From the NCBI RefSeq assembly GCF_001578885.1, contig NZ_KQ969496.1, forward strand, positions 62,001 to 126,000: DNA of 64,000 nt, given 5' to 3'. The stretch comes from Streptococcus sp. DD12 (GTDB lineage: Bacteria > Bacillota > Bacilli > Lactobacillales > Streptococcaceae). The notes under the pieces are model-generated. The model was given only the letters and a program-made list of their open reading frames with translations, did not search any database and had not been told where the DNA came from. Shown piece by piece: positions 63,560-64,000 of this stretch; position 1 is the first letter of the stretch, and the number at the start of each line of letters is the position of its first letter. The translations under genes and the position numbers were made by a program.

Positions 63560-64000
63560 TGTCTGATGTGAAAATGGTCATGAAAGAAGCGCGTGAGCAG
63601 GGGCGTTTGACCGCCTTAGATTACGCAGAAACGCTTTTTGATGACTTCATGGAATTGCATGGGGACCGTCATTTCGGAGATGATGGGGCTATTGTTGGTG
63701 GGATTGGTTTTCTAGCTGGTCAAGCGGTTACGGTGATTGGGATTCAAAAAGGGAAAAACCTTCAAGATAACCTCAACCGTAACTTTGGACAGCCTAATCC
63801 AGAAGGTTACCGCAAGGCCTTGCGCTTGATGAAACAAGCTGAAAAGTTTGGTCGCCCAGTGGTTACTTTTATCAATACAGCGGGTGCCTACCCAGGTATT
63901 GGTGCCGAAGAACGGGGTCAAGGCGAAGCGATTGCTCGCAACCTCTATGAAATGAGTGACCTCAAGGTGCCAATTATTGCCATTATCATTGGTGAAGGAG
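63559..64000 (+). CDS. accA: Acetyl-CoA carboxylase carboxyltransferase subunit alpha (cut by window end)
   Basis: The first 147 residues are visible. [68 protein letters not shown] and [18 protein letters not shown] are AccA blocks. GGAGG ahead of the ATG lies in the end of accD. The remaining 100 or so residues fall beyond the window. It partners AccD and is normally the last gene of this cluster. Confidence 0.95.
   Translation, partial: MSDVKMVMKEAREQGRLTALDYAETLFDDFMELHGDRHFGDDGAIVGGIGFLAGQAVTVIGIQKGKNLQDNLNRNFGQPNPEGYRKALRLMKQAEKFGRPVVTFINTAGAYPGIGAEERGQGEAIARNLYEMSDLKVPIIAIIIGEG

Overview
This window is from a Streptococcus chromosome, probably an oral, glucan-making species. Support: a tandem pair of glucan-binding-repeat glucosyltransferases, the streptococcal order pbp2a-rpmG-secE-nusG, an Exp7-like P-type ATPase beside an RluA-family synthase, and the complete streptococcal fatty-acid cluster (fabM-fabT-fabH-acpP-fabK-fabD-fabG-fabF-accB-fabZ-accC-accD-accA) with three FabT-type palindromes. 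I cannot name the species. No rRNA, tRNA or CRISPR array was seen.

Layout. 1-5.2 kb: tail of one gtf, then a complete GH70 glucosyltransferase. 5.3-6.8 kb: amino acid permease. 6.9-11.1 kb: an accessory island with an LXG-like (type VII secretion) effector broken by a frameshift, a membrane-anchored immunity-like gene, a decayed tandem copy of that gene 1122 bp downstream, and relics of further LXG pieces. 11.6-17.7 kb: DeoR regulator, Cof-type phosphatase, asnA, an unknown membrane protein, and an AgrA/AgrC-type two-component pair. 17.8-27.8 kb: core genes (P-type ATPase, pseudouridine synthase, pbp2a, rpmG, secE, nusG, TM2/DUF2752 pair, leuS). 27.8-28.5 kb: a three-copy array of the leuS 3' end with hairpins, then a dead gene. 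28.5-43.2 kb: small metabolic modules (ferrochelatase; glucose dehydrogenase and glucose uptake; LysR-controlled reductase/efflux/cupin operon; ROK-controlled sugar operon flanked by two LtrA-family genes; MerR-controlled zinc alcohol dehydrogenase). 43.3-47.8 kb: a decaying oxidoreductase cluster with several broken genes. 47.8-52.8 kb: a flavin-transfer and ferric-reductase-like operon, an amidohydrolase/monooxygenase pair and a nitroreductase. 52.9-64 kb: a HAD phosphatase and the fab/acc cluster, with accA running off the window end.

How it works together: the GTFs make and bind extracellular glucan; the fab/acc genes make and elongate acyl chains under FabT; gdh/glcU offers a non-PTS glucose route; apbE, the FMN-binding protein and the ferric-reductase-like protein form a membrane flavin electron-transfer module.

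The least ordinary signals are the leuS-tail/hairpin array, the LXG/immunity island with its mosaic tandem duplication, four genes whose promoters predict leaderless mRNAs, and terminator-like hairpins in the nusG and fabM leaders. All statements come from reading the sequence; no database search was run.
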